Positions 22,660 to 35,507 of a stretch of 64,000 nucleotides of DNA are shown piece by piece (the first letter of the stretch is position 1; each line of letters begins with the position of its first letter). The stretch comes from Porogramme epimiltina (Eukaryota > Basidiomycota > Agaricomycetes > Polyporales > Polyporaceae), in NCBI GenBank assembly GCA_900155495.1, contig FTLJ01000395.1:62001-126000 (forward strand). The letters are read 5' to 3'. The notes under the pieces are model-generated. The model did no database searches. It saw nothing but the letters and a program-made list of their open reading frames with translations, and was not told the DNA's origin. The position numbers and the translations under genes are program-made.

Positions 22660-25111
22660 TTACTTCGACATGCCAAATGTCTCCACGTGCAGAGTCACCG
22701 ATGGGGCCCCCCTAAGGATGCTCGTCGGGCCCGTCAACGTAGACGTCAGCGAGCGAGTAACGCTCTTTGTGAGTGAAGTGGGGCCAGAAACTACAGGCCA
22801 ATAAACGTCATTACTAGCCGGAATAAATCACTGCTCAAATAACACTGACCATCAACTGAGACAGAGCCTGTGGAGTTGTCAATACCATCTTGCAAAATGC
22901 GGCGGATACTAGGTCGTCCATGAATGATCTTGAGCGAGGAGTATTTAGGCAGTTCCCTGTCGCCCTCGCTAATGTCGGAAGGAGCCGTCGGTGTCGAAGC
23001 GCCGTCGGAATCAGTAGTGGACCCGGTATACGGCGGACGCTGAATCTCCGGAATCATGCATGTAGAGCCGGTGATGTACACGGTGGGTTCCACCGTCAGC
23101 GAGGTCGCCTGCGCTGCCGCCAATGCTTCGCAAAGCGCCTTGGAAATCCATCCAAGGTGGTCTGTTGGGGGACAGGTGAGAGGGAGGGATGTTTCAAGAA
23201 GAAGTAGAGAAATTTACCTGACTCGCGTACGGCCCAGATGAATATAACACGACGGACGGCAGTGGTTCCCGCACGGGCGTTCCTGGAGAAAACTCGGTTG
23301 AGTATTAAACGGCATGTTACCGCATGGGAATGGTGACGGACCGTACGAGGTCGAGAAGGAGTGGGAGCGTGTATGACACTCCGGAACCACCTGTATCACA
23401 CTAATGAGCCGGGGGACGGTGAAATTCAGGAAGTGACGAGACGCACCGGCCACCAAGATACAGGTTGAGTATCCCGTCAAGTCTGGCGGGCATCCATACG
23501 GTCCGTCGACGAAGGCAGGTACGCGACAGACACCGTTCCGCGTCGCATACTCTCGAAGCCTCCCTGTGAAGCCACTCCTTCCGCGGATGAGGAAAACGAC
23601 GTCCTTCTCACTCCCGGTGGAGTAATCGTTGTCATACAGCCCGTGCGGGATGCTGGCAATGGTGAAAGGATGCGCCTCACTAGGTATGTCGCTCACGGTC
23701 GGTAGGATGACGTATGCGTGCTGTCCCGGACGCCAGTTCATCTTGCGACGCAGGGTCAGCCGGATCGTGTCGGACGACACGAGCTCGACTACCGCGGACC
23801 CGTACTCGTGGGCCGTCCCGCCCCTGGCCCGATTGTTCCACACCAGTCGTGCGGTGCGGAGAACGCGGTCGAACGCCCACACGACCAAAGCGGGCCAGAA
23901 GTAGTCCCCAAAACTGTAATAGCGAACACGGTCCCGGGAAGTGTCAGGAACGCCTGTACCTGGATCCCGGAATCAGGGGAGTAATGTGTTACGCACTCGA
24001 CTTCACGTGCATGGAAGTATCCACAAATGATGGTGATCCTGTGTACACGGAAAAGGATCAGGACCTAATTGAGATGTCACGTGTGTGCGGTGCTTACCCG
24101 ACGAGTGCGATGTGAGAGAGAAGAAATAGCTCGAAAAAAGCATTACGGATAAATCGAACGGAAAGGACGGTCGCTAGTGTGAGCGCTGCCAAGCCCACAG
24201 CACCACAACGCATCCAGGTATGCTCGAAGCTCGAATTTGCCGACAGGCTAAGTCAGAAGTGTTAAAAGAGTGTCTGGGAGACATAAATGATGGTAGGTAG
24301 CGCACCCGGAGATTGCCCGCGTGAGAGCATGGACCCAGAGAAGGACGAGACAAGTTCGGGCAGCAGCGCGGTGAAGGATATTGAGCTATTGAATACTCAT
24401 GAGTAAGCATGTTTGAACGGGTGCGGCACAAAAGCTGACCTTCTCATGACCGATACCCGTAAGCACTGGACGAGCCGTCTTCAGCCGAAATTTCTCATGA
24501 TGGTGGTTGACGTAGTACTCACTAGAGATGATGTTGTTTTTCCCTGCCAACGCTACAATGAAAGGAAATTGACACGATGCCAAATGGGCGGCGCGATCTT
24601 CGTAGAACCAAGACTGTAGGTCGCGAGCTAGCCACCGACTACAATTAGTGGAATATCCACAGGGGGAAGCACCGCACTCACTGTTCACGAAGGTGAGAAT
24701 GAGCATCGTTGCTATGTACGCCCAGATGAAGGATAGCTCCGCGAACGACGCTGAGCCTATGCCGAGAGGGACTTGAACACGGAATGCAACGATCCTGAAC
24801 CCGGAGGCGAAAGCGGAGGGAATTTGCCCTAAGGAGACTCTGCCAGTACCTCCTGGAAGGGCGGCCTCCGGCGACACCTTCTCGGCCTTCATGCCAGCTA
24901 GACAGGGCTGGACGTCCGACTGTCGGGCAGAGAAGAGGCGTAATACATAACGAAGGACCCGAATGACGAGGAGGAAGCCAATGACGGAAGCGATGATAAT
25001 CCAGAGTTCCTTGATAGCCTTGCTCTGCTGTGTCCGTTTGAGGGCCTTGTCGGCTGCCGTAGGGACGAAACCTCGAGGGCGAAGGTAGGAGGAGAATCTC
25101 GGCAGAGTCAT
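22660..25111 (-). CDS. Ferric reductase (FRE family), heme/FAD/NADPH membrane oxidoreductase
   Basis: Starts MTLPRFSSYLRPRGF, with TM1 at IKELWIIIASVIGFLLVI. The heme-binding core, assembled over three introns, reads TGIGHEK-LNILHRAAARTC and LVLLWVHALTR, then RNAFFELFLLSHIALVG. The FAD domain has WRPGQHAYVILP and HPFTIASIP. The NADPH domain has LVAGGSGVSYTLPLLLDLVR, FIWAVRESDHLGW, and the end HVETFGMSK. Family knowledge: reduces Fe(III)/Cu(II) at the plasma membrane for high-affinity uptake. Naive frames look broken between 24,420 and 23,950. GT-AG introns restore the conserved order except at one junction (about 23,930-24,060), where I can only propose a GTGGAT donor. TATAAATA lies 70-77 bp upstream. 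Confidence 0.87.
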
Positions 25112-27162
25112 GATGGACTGAGTGGCACACTCGTCTCGGGATGTGACCTTTCGCTGTGGCCATAAGGTGGCTGATACTTGTATTTATAACGGTCGAGCAC
25201 AGTGTGGCTACGCAGGGACTCCGCACGGGGGCTAGTGTGTCGTAGGAAAGCCCGTCGCGACCCGCGTGATTGAAAGGCAGGCACCATGTGCGAGACACTG
25301 CCTATTTCAAGAACGCCGCAGTAAGCGTAGTTGGCGGGGATGGCGAGATAACCGAGCGTCGAGGAATGCCTGAGCGTACCAAGAACAGAACCCAAGTCGG
25401 GAGCGATTGAGAATCCGGGGTGAACGTCGGGGCAATACACTTGGGTGCGGGGCAAGTGAATTGCATCCTCGAGCTCGTGGCGAAGCGGCGTTCCAGAATG
25501 GCCAACTTGACCGAGCAGTTGAGGCCGAACTTGGTCCTTCTTGCGCGTCGACGGCGAAGGCTCGGTAAGCGAACGGTTAAGGTTCGGTACGGAAATCTAT
25601 CGAAAGCCTCAGCGCTCACTCTTGCGCACCAGCCATAACCAATGGCACGACCGAGAAGGAGCCTAAAGAACACGATATGATGTATGTCGGAATGTCGGAA
25701 TGGAGGCATATGACTCTGGAGACATTACCTTCATGCGATAACATCGCCGGGAGAGATAGATGACGGAACGAGGACCGCGAACGCATGGGTGGCGGAGCAC
25801 AAGGCGCAGCATAGCTCAGAGCAACACCTATTGAGAACCGGAGATGAGATTCCCGTCTCGTAACTGATCGAATTCAACGGGGTACTACTTCACACACCTG
25901 TCGATAACGGCGTGCTGTCACAGAAGCCGAGCGAGTAGACTCGATAGAATTTACCGGATTTCTCGAGGTCGCCACTCCCAAACACAATGTCGCCATAGCC
26001 TGCGGAGACGTCCTGTACTCCAACTATTGGCATATAGGTTGAACGAGGCTAGACAAGTGTTCTCACTGCTTCAAGATCAGGCGGGGAGTGGTCAAAGCTC
26101 GGTGCGTACAAAAATAGATGCGCAGGGGTCACTTACAAGCCGTGAAGTGGTAGAACCACCTACGAGCCATAGTAAGTCAGACTCGGGGCATGAGACGCGG
26201 TAATGTAAATCTAGTTTGCCACTTGGTGTGGCTACATCCTCGACTCTTGGTGCTCTTGAACGCAATGGCTTTCGGCAGGCTTTCTCTCACTAGCGTGTTC
26301 GGGATCGCCGTGTTGCTGAGTGAACCAGATCCTTGCCTTCCGGGGCTCATGCGGAGAAGTGACATCATATCTCCCCGTTCATTCGATGTGCGAAAACATA
26401 GTCAGAGTTGGGATAGATGTGACTGCGTTATGGCGAGAACTCGGAACATCCTGCCACTTGAGAGAGAATTAGTATGGCGCTTGAATGTTCTACAACACAC
26501 TTACGTCCGAGCGACCAGAAGCACGGTCGTAAACAGTCCCCCGAAGAACAAGTACACATTGAGACAGAATCTCGCCAGGTGAGCCCGGATCCTAGTTGGT
26601 AGGATGACGGTGTCGTTGCAACCGACATTGAACGGACTCTGTCCCCGGGTCGCCCGAGAGAGATCCAACTCCCACGCTGGCGCTTCGCCCTCGGCGCGCT
26701 AATCTGCAGACCAGACGTCATCCGAGAAGCTGTGGCCCAGCCTCAAGCCGCCCTTCGAATCCGAGCAGTCCGAGGGATCTAAGAGTCAAATAAACACCGC
26801 TCTACCATCCTTTTCCTAGTAAAGAGATGGGATGCAGCATATGTACTCACGATACCAGAGCCCCATGCACATCCTATCCTAAAAAGTTCCACGATGAAGT
26901 GAGAGTGGCGACATGGGCCTCGTCGCTGACGCGATGACTCAATCCTCTGTGAGATCTAAGCGAAACAGGCGGCAGCAGCCTCAGATATGACGTTTCAGCG
27001 GAGATCAACGGGCCCCCGAACAGTAATGAGTGGATAAGGCGTAACGGGAAAGTGGGTGTCTATAGCCTGCGTTCTTCTGTTCTGCCCGAGTCATCTTCCC
27101 ACTGCCCAAGTTTTCTTCAGCCACCACTACCCACACGACCTAGACCCCAACGGCGGCGCGCA
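25112..27162. other. 2 kb without a confident gene; exon-like fragments on the minus strand
   Basis: No complete gene is seen. Minus-strand pieces look coding. About 26,710-26,500 reads as a hydrophobic segment (FCLNVYLFFGGLFTTVLLVA) ending at a GTAAGT donor. About 26,040-25,900 reads as a Gly/Ser-rich piece (GSGDLEKSGKFYRVYSLG) ending at a GT donor. 25,455-25,108 is an open frame whose stop overlaps the ferric reductase ATG (ATGA). I could not join them in one phase, and in-frame stops lie between them. This may be a membrane protein with unresolved introns, a decaying gene, or chance. The first few hundred bases also form the ferric reductase promoter. Confidence 0.3.
25181..25188 (-). promoter_or_regulatory. 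Putative TATA box of the ferric reductase gene
   Basis: TATAAATA on the minus strand, 70-77 bp upstream of the ferric reductase ATG at 25111. This spacing matches other TATA boxes in the window. Confidence 0.5.
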
Positions 27163-28945
27163 ATGTCGACTACCACAGGGAAACTCGCCAACGGCAGCCA
27201 CTCTAAACAAGATCGCTCCAACCTCATCCCATTCTCTTCCAGGCTGAAGGAAGGCAGAGCTTTGGCGCAGGATGTGTGGTCGATCTTTAAGTGCGTGTAT
27301 ATTCCGCATCACAGCAACACGGACTGGTCTGACCCTGGTATGTTTACAGTGCCGCGAATCTTCCCGCAGACTGCATAAACCTCGGGCAGGGGTACATGAA
27401 CTTCGCGCCTCCCGAATGGATCAAGACGGCTGCTGAGGAAGCTTTGAACTCTGTGGCAACCAACCACTACTCCCACCCTAAAGGCCGCATCCGGCTTCGG
27501 GAGGCCCTCAAGGCCCACTATAGCCCGGAATTGGGTAGAGACCTGGATGTGGAATCAGAGATCCTGATTACAAGCGGAGCCAACGAAGGTGAGCCCATTA
27601 CGTCGTTAACGCCTGCAAGAACGCATCCTCACAGGAAGGGTCAGGGCAGTACTCTGTCTTCGTCGCGTTCCTCGAACAGGGAGATGAGGTCATAATGTTC
27701 GAGCCATTCTTTGACCAGTACTTGCCCTCCGTCACCTTCAATGGTGGTGTCCCAGTCTACGTTCCCCTACATCCCCCGAAAGGTGATGGGAAGCAGAGTG
27801 CACACGAGTGGTCTATCGACTTCGATGAACTCCGGTGAGTGCCCTTGTGCAAGCCGCACCTTCGGAAAACCCATGCCATCGCACAGACGAGCTGTTACGC
27901 CGCGGACGAAGATGATCATCATCAATACCCCGCACAACCCCGTCGGAAAGGTGTTCAGCAGGCACGAGCTCGAGCAGATCGCTGCTATCGCCGAGGAGCA
28001 CAACCTCCTTGTCATGTCCGACGAAGTGGTGGGTTGCGTCATGCGTCCCTCGAAAAAATTTGCTCCGTCCTGACGCATAACGGGCTCGCTGTTCCCAGTA
28101 CGACTCATTGGTGTTTGACGGAGAAGAGCACGTTCGCATTGCCACACTTCCTGGCATGTGGGATCGCACGGTCACCGTCGGGTCTGCAGGCAGTACGTCC
28201 CACGCTGTCATGCGCGCCGAACGTCTAATAGACTCATGTCCTCATTCAGAGATGTTCGCCGCTACGGGCTGGCGTGTGGGTTGGGTTATTGGCCCTGCGT
28301 CTATCATTCAGCCCACACTTGCGGCGACCACTCGCATCGTCTTCTGTAGCAACTCGCCGCTGCAGGAGGCCTCCGCTGTTGGCATCGAGCAGGCCAAGAA
28401 ACGCGGGTTCCTGGCACAGCAGTGCAAGGAGTACCAAGAACGTCGAGACATCCTCACCAATGGATTCGACAAGCTGGGGATGAAATACACGAACCCCCAG
28501 GGGGCTTACTTTGTTTTGTTGGTCAGCGCCTCATTTCCATGTCAATACTTGCCGTACACCTCCCGCTCACTCTTGATTTCAGGACATTTCCAACTTGAAG
28601 TGGCCTGATGATTACCCATTCCCTCCAAGCGTCCTCGGGCGAGGTCGCGACTTCCGGTGAGCGGCGCTATCACTTCCAGGCTTCTCTTCGTCGTGCTCAC
28701 ACGCTACGCCAGGGCATGCTGGTTCATAGCGATGGAGATCGGTGTATCGTCAATCCCGGTCAGCGAGGTAAGGTGCCCCGTTGTGCAGATGGACAGCGCC
28801 GTTCACACATGCTCGCATCTAGTTCTACTGCGAGGAACACACTTCTATCGGGGAGAGCTATGCTCGCTTCGCCTTCTGCAAGGACACCGATACCCTGAAG
28901 CACGCGGTCGAGCGGCTGCAGAAGTTAAAACAGTACCTTGCATGA
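27163..28945 (+). CDS. BNA3: Class I/II PLP aminotransferase, kynurenine aminotransferase (BNA3) type
   Basis: Starts MSTTTGKLANGSHSKQ; key blocks in order: CINLGQGYMNFAPPEW, YSHPKGRIRLREAL, ITSGANEGQYSVF, INTPHNPVGKVFSRHEL, MSDEVYDSLVF, the PLP-lysine block SAGKMFAATGWRVGW (the Lys codon is split by an intron), and FYCEEHTSIGESYARFAFCK. The end is KLKQYLA at 28945. At least nine short introns. Family knowledge: kynurenine-oxoglutarate transaminases make kynurenic acid and also act on other aromatic or sulfur amino acids. Cytosol or mitochondria is possible; I see no clear targeting peptide. Similar enzymes (cysteine-S-conjugate beta-lyases, other fold-type I transaminases) cannot be excluded on sequence alone. 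Confidence 0.87.
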
Positions 28946-29111
28946 CCTATCGATGGAACTTGCTCGGGACGGAGGCAGAAAAGATGTACAATGTGATCAG
29001 ATAGAGAGCTTGGCGCCGTGAGTCTGGTGTATTGCTACATAGGTGGGGTTCGGGTGGTTCAGCTATCCTTATACAATGGTTCCTTGCTCCTCGGATCTCC
29101 TGTCCTTGGTT

Positions 29112-32100
29112 CTACGCTTCCAAACGGTCCACAATCCGTGAGAGCAGCTCGTTGACAGCGGTCGACTGTGCGTCATAATACGCCGGGTTGCTGACCAACC
29201 GCCGCGCCAGGAACGTGAAGGAGAGCATGTCGGCGGCCTGCTGTTTATCCCCAATCGTCCCGTCCTTCCTCCTGTCCCTATACCAGTCCCGCAGCATGTC
29301 CGTCTCGAGCAGCTTCGACTCCAGAGGGAGCCCGTCGTTCAAGAACCGCGTGATCGTGTCCTTGCCCTCCGCCTGGCAGAACAGATAGAACTTGCCCGCC
29401 ACGCCGTCGTGCCGCACCGCCTTGCCCTGCATCCGCACGATATCCTGGAGGGAGTAGTCGCGCAGCTGCCGCTCCTCGCCCCCGCTCGCCCCGGGCGGGA
29501 CGTACACGTATTGCGTGCCGAGGACGACGACCGTCGCGCCGCGCACGGGCAGTGTCCATGCCGCGTCGCGCGGGACCACGAGCACGCGCACGAGCCCCTC
29601 CGCGTACAGCTCGAGCGTGAGCAGTCGGTCCGCCCGCGTGACGCCGTCGTGGAACACGCCCACGCCGCGAGTCAGCAGGTCTACGAGGCTGCGGTCCTGG
29701 AGCCGCGCGAGGACGTGCTCGACGCGCACGGGGTCCGCGTCGGACGGGAGGTACCCGCTCGGCGCCATGTCCAGCGCGCACTGGGTGAGCAGGTCGCGCG
29801 CGACGGGCACACATTGCCCGCGCGAGGGCACGAAGACGAGCGCGGGCGCGGCGGGCCCCCCAGAGCGGATGGCGTTATGTGCGGGTTTGGCCATCGCCTT
29901 GAAGAGCGCGGCGGATTGCGGGATTGTGAAAGTGAGGGTGGCGACGGACAGGGCCTGGTCGCGGTCGCTCGGCTTGAAGGAGTGCAGTGCAAGTGGGTTG
30001 ACGTTGAGCCAGGCGGCGAGATCGGCAGGTTCGTTGAGTGAGTTCGAAAGGCCTACGAAGCGGACTGGGTAGGCCTGGATGGCGTGGAGGAGGAGGGAGA
30101 CGCCGAGCTCGTACACCGCATCCAGAAGTTCCAGGCTTTCACAGAGGACCAAACGGAGGGTCGCGAGGGCTTGCTTGATATTTCGACGTCGGGAGAGGGC
30201 GGTGAAAAGATCCGAGGAGGTAGCGACTCGCACGGTCCTACGCGACGGACGCTCAAAGAGTGTATCCGCGGTGGAGAGCTCTGCCGTTGCCTCGATCGCT
30301 CTCGACACGACCCGCAGTTCAGCTATGATGTCTTGGGCGATGCTCCGGCGTGGTGTGATTAGGAGACACCAAGCATTTGGGGCTGCATGCCGTAACGTTT
30401 CCCTGAAAAAGTCGTTGGTCAATTATCATAACGAGATGTGATGAGGGGGATTACAAACCAAACAGCAGCCTGACCCACAACAGACTTTCCGCAGCCAGTT
30501 GGCGCACATAGTAGAGCATGCTGCCGAGTATTTACAATGCTCCAGAATACCTGGCTTTGAATAGCGTTGAAGCCGTGGAATCTGCTGGAGAGAACAGTTT
30601 GTAGAGCTGGATCTTGAAGGACAGAGAGCTGAAGGAAGGGAATATCGAGACGAGTAGTGTGTGATTCGGAGGACGAGGGCATGACAAGCTCATCCAACGG
30701 TATCACCACTTCTTCCTCAGCACCCATCCATCGGTCAGAGACAAACCGAATTGTGACAGACGGCGGTCGCTTGTGACGTGGAATAGAGATGACGAAGTCC
30801 ACGTCGATAAACTTGCTCGCTTGTCGGAAGATGAGATGTGTGAGTTGCAGTATGTTTGCTCCTTCGTGGTCCTCCACCCACAACCAAAACGGCTCTACTG
30901 ATCCATGTAGCTTGCTGCTCCAGTTGAACGTAGGCTCCACTTTGACAGCGATCTTCAGAACATCCGCGCCGAGAGGGCGAAGGACATAGGTGATATGAAC
31001 GGTGGGGAACTGCTTGGCAGCATTCCTCACAGCGGCACCGTGGATGTCGTTGAGGTGAATGAGCTTGCCCAGGTCGGACGCACTCATCTCTGCTAGTTCT
31101 GAAATACTATAATCGTCTGCCCAACGCTCCACCATGTGCATCGTTTCCATCTTGAGCTGGAATTGTTTGAGGGGATTGTCGAATGGCCAAAGCCGCTTCT
31201 CAATTGCCTTGCTCATGCCCATTAGGACGGCACTGACGTTCGCCCACTTGCGGGAGATGGCGATCTCAAGGAGGGCACGGATGATACGCCCACCGTTCTG
31301 CGCTGCGTACGCCTGATCTGACACGAGGGCGAAATCTTCTGGGCGGTATTGGGAGATATATCCTTGCAGTAGAATGTTCACCTTCCCCGCACTGGTGTCT
31401 GTCCCACCCTGAAACATAGGGTCAGGAACCGACCGTCAAGGGGGATGGTGCTGAACTCGCCTTGACTTTGCATGGGATAGACTCCATGAACAACTTAAGT
31501 TCCTCAACCTCGTTTTCGCGCACTTGAATTTGGTCAAACTGTAATGAACAGTGTGAGGACATTGGCGGGAAGGCAAACTCGTGGAGTACATACCTCAGTG
31601 CTCGCGCTCAACATACCCAACACGTCTGCCTCAGACATCTTTGGCCTAAACTCTTTGATGAAGATCTCGACCGATTTGTGACGAATATAGTATTTGGCCG
31701 CGATACGTCCAAGGTCGGTGATTACTAGGCTTCCGCTTTCCCGATCGAATGCAATCATACGAACTTCCGCCAGCTGATTCGCAGCAGCTGTGATGAGTTG
31801 GTGGCGCTTGACCATGAGCTGAGGATCATCTTTGACGTCGTCCCACCCAAGTCCTGTAGATGTGTCACATGTGAATGTGACCTTTATCACGGCTACGGGG
31901 AGCAATCTCACCATACTGGAAGGGATTCTTGCGCATGCGAACCATGAGGTATGTGTACCCGACCCAGTTGATGGCGTCGTTGACGTTAGCTACCGTTCCC
32001 AGCGCGATCTCCGCATTGAGAGAGTCGATGATTCCCGTGACAAACCTATCCTACGCGTTAAAGAACGTCAAAATGCCTCAACGCTAGATACTCACTTCGA

Positions 32101-35099
32101 CTCGATCGGAACCTGTGGACGGATCAGCGTGACGTTTAATGAATGCAATGAGACTTACCTGGGAAGTCACGGCATCGAGATAGTGAGTGAGCTTTTCCTC
32201 CGGAGTGCAGATAAAGCCGACGCCGCTTGTTTCTAGCCCAGGACGACCAGCGCGACCAAACACTTGGAGTACATCTAGTACGGAGAGGTCCGTGAAAGCA
32301 CCTTTTGAGCTGTCGTAGACTTGGGTCCCCTTGATTATAACTGCGCATATTCTTCAGATCAAATAAACTTCTCACTTCACGATGAGCTTACCTGCGTGTG
32401 CTGGCAAGTTGACACCCCAAGCCAGCGTCGCCGTACAACAGAGCACCTGCAGGGGTCGGCATGAGGACAGATACTACTCGAATCCGAGTCCCAGTATTTA
32501 CCTTGATCACCTTCGCCTCAAACATCCTCTCCATCATGTTCCGATCATCTCGCAACATACCAGCGTGGTGGATCCCAAAACCGAGATCAAACAGCTGCTT
32601 CATCTCCTTATTTCGTGACTTCCCTATGTCTCTCCGGAAAAATTCGAACTGGGGGTCGTCTTGGCAGCTGAAGTCGTCCAAGATACCATCCACCTGTGCT
32701 GCTTCCCTGATAGCTTCCGCAGCCTTGACGGTTTCTTTGCGGGCGTGCACAAACACCATGACCTGATGACCCTCGCGCACGAGCTCCGAGACCTTTTCAA
32801 AGGTGACCCTGTCCATGTTACGTTTTGATGTAGGACTATTAGGCTTGCCCTTCACACCGATGAAGTGCTGTTCCAAGGGTACAGGCCGGAAGGATGAGTC
32901 GAAGTAGAACAGTCCAGTCTGTTTGGAAACACTATGGAGAGGGGTCAGCATAGATCGCACGGGGATTGTCTTCACAAACCTTAGGAACTCTGCAACGTCG
33001 ATGTAATTCGGAAGGGTGGCACTCAACCCGACGATGCGGATGACCATCTGCATGGATTCAACCTGCTCACAAGTCCATAGTTGTCGCATATTAGATGTTC
33101 ATTATGGGACGCACCTGTCTTAAAGTTCGTGCCACGATCGTCTCGATTACCGCACCACGTTCATCGTTCAGTAAATGGACCTCATCAATGATGAGTAGTT
33201 TGACTTTCTATCAGAAGCCGTGTCAACGCCATACTGCGCTGCTTGGGGAAGACAGCAAAAGAACAACGCACTGACGCCAGCTCTCCCTCACCGGTCGGTT
33301 TTCGAGTAACGACATCCCATTTTTCAGGAGTGGTAACGATGATTTGGGTTTCATTGATCTCCTGTTTCGTAAGTTGCATATCACCTGCCAAATATTTAGC
33401 ACATGGATTGGAAAGGCCATAAGGTGACATACCGGTAAGCTCCCTGACTCGTATTGAGAGCCACTTCAAACGCTTGCCGAGTTTACGAACGATTTCCGCA
33501 GCTAGGGCTTTCATTGGCGCCCTGACCATATCGTCAATTGGGTTCGGCGGATAGTGCAAAATATGGACTGACACGTAAATTATCTTGAACTTGTCGCGCT
33601 GTATGGTAGCGGCAAGATTGCTCGACTGTACGCTCCGATCCATGTGCTGATCGATTACCCGCAACACTGTGAGCATCGCAACATCTGTTTTACCCTGAGA
33701 GCGTCGTGAGCTTCATCGTACGCAATAATGCCCCTGGAAGTACTAACGGCACCAGTGGGGGCTAAATGGCTTGAGGATTAGTTTGTTATTGGCAAGTGTA
33801 TGATATTCAAGAGGCCTACCGCAAACCAGCATGTTCTCATTCGATCGATATGCCGTCGGAAACACGATGGACTGTATCCTATTTAATGACGTATATCCCT
33901 GTAATCCAGTTCAAGTCCACAAAATAATAACGAAGATGTCAAGTCACATACCGGGAAGGAACCTTTCGCTAGCGGGTCAAGTTCAGAGACAGGTATCAAT
34001 CGTTCCGACTCGCGAGGAGGCACCGTGCGTGCAGGAGGGACAGTGACTTCTTCGTATTCCTAAATGTGGTTGAGTCTCTGAGACTATTTGACTGATCGAG
34101 CCTACTACCTCATAGTGATGGCGAGTAGTCCCCAAAGGTAGCATGTATCGTTGACCCATATGTGAGAGGAGGTTGCCCTGGACTACAGAAGAAGAGGTGT
34201 AGACGTGAGGCAAGATTTCGGGCGCATCATGCTATAGAGACTGTTAGCCAACAATACCCGTAAAGTGCTGCAGTAGAACTGACAGCTGTCCCTGTGTATA
34301 ATGGGCGGGCAGCGTTGGCTCTTAATGTTTCTTCCATCCTCTTTCGCGCCTCGTCAGGACTGAGGACTTCCGGCACCGAAGTGTTCACTGGAAATACAAA
34401 CATGCATTGGGTTCTGATCTTAACCCGTCATATCATGGTGCCAACCTTCTTTGCCTTTGCCCTTACCACGCCCATTCACTGGTGGGGGAGCAGGGTCCTG
34501 CGGGGTACCTTGAAGGTATACGGATATCTGTTGAGCAGCCTCGTGGCGGTTTGCCAGAAGTTGCATGGACAGGTCGATGTTGTCAAATCCAACCAGCTCG
34601 GCCAGCTCTCCGGAGATCTCATCATCAGGCCGTGAAGAAGAAAGGAGGGAATGTAGAGGTTCAAGGAACGCTTCAGAGGTGAACTTCCTGTGAACAAGCG
34701 AAGGGTTCGTCCGTGAATGGAAAAATACATTGTTCAAAGAATACACACGACATGATTTCAGAAAGGAGAGGACCGGGCGAAGCGTGGCTAGATAGACTTG
34801 ATGACCCTTGCTCGAAGATGTCGAGCACAGAGTCCCATTTCCCATCTTGCTCAACACTGACCGATGATGGCTTGTCAACTAGCGTAACGTTAGTCCCGCC
34901 AAGCACGGCTCATGCAGCTGAGGCACACACCACCACCAGTGACAGGGTACCTGAGAGATCCGAATGAGGAGGCGTACTTGGTTAGCCGCAGATGATAAAC
35001 GCACCTGGACCATGCCTCGATGACGCGTTTCTCGCGATCCACGTATTCTTCTCTAGTAGAAACAAGAGATTCCAGATGATTGACTAGACTAGGGGCCAT
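29112..35099 (-). CDS. SLH1: SLH1/ASCC3-like Ski2-family RNA helicase with shortened C-terminal cassette
   Basis: Start [11 protein letters not shown] at 35099; about 20 introns, roughly 1,600 residues. The N-terminal helical region includes [14 protein letters not shown]. Cassette 1 is intact: Walker A APTGAGKTDVAM (split by two introns around 33,730), motif [55 protein letters not shown], then a full Sec63 domain ([18 protein letters not shown]). The DEVH form and [12 protein letters not shown] point to Slh1/ASCC3 rather than Brr2. Cassette 2 keeps APTGCGKS, but motif II is CESLELL, motif III GLSNSL and motif [12 protein letters not shown]. The protein stops at SRIVDRLEA before any second Sec63 domain. 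Family knowledge: Slh1/ASCC3 splits collided ribosomes in the RQT complex and assists alkylation repair. Confidence 0.88.
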
Positions 35100-35507
35100 T
35101 GGAGACGAAGGAGTGGAACCGCGCAGTGTCTATGAAGCTACCAGGCCTGACAGAAAAGAATGGGGGGAGAAACCAGATGGATGGCGAGCGGACTGGCCGG
35201 AGGTCGGCGAGCGCGAGCATGGCCGCTGCAGCCTACAGTCACTTGCGGGGCCGGCCATGACGCGTAAGCGCCCAACGCGATCTGGCCGGAGCGCCGAGAG
35301 AGCGGGGAACGCTGCTACTTATCTCGCCACAGGCACTCCACCTGCTCTTATCCTCGACTAGCCCTTATCTCTTCGACGCGGTCAACAAATTTTGGACAGT
35401 CCAGAATGCTCCCCGCCGCAATATATACAGCACAATCACACACCCACGCTCTTCGAGCGACTCCCACCCTGTTCTTCTCGACGCCCCCGGGAGAGTGACC
35501 CTTCGCC
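35100..35507. promoter_or_regulatory. Divergent promoter region, SLH1-like / purine permease
   Basis: 408 bp between two opposite start codons. On the permease side, AATATATACAG near 35421-35431 could serve as a TATA element about 80 bp before the ATG. The rest is GC-rich with no motif I would defend. Confidence 0.35.

Noticed and set aside
23930..24430. Suspected frameshifts making the ferric reductase a pseudogene
   Set aside because: Placing GT-AG introns restores GHEK-LNILHR, the TM blocks and GGSGVSYTLP; only one junction stays uncertain.
25108..25455. 115-residue ORF overlapping the ferric reductase start by ATGA
   Set aside because: It spans the TATA box and expected promoter of the ferric reductase and has no recognisable domain; kept only as a fragment note.
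29409..30041. 210-residue ORF on the plus strand
   Set aside because: Antisense to the long exon of the SLH1-like helicase; no family resemblance.
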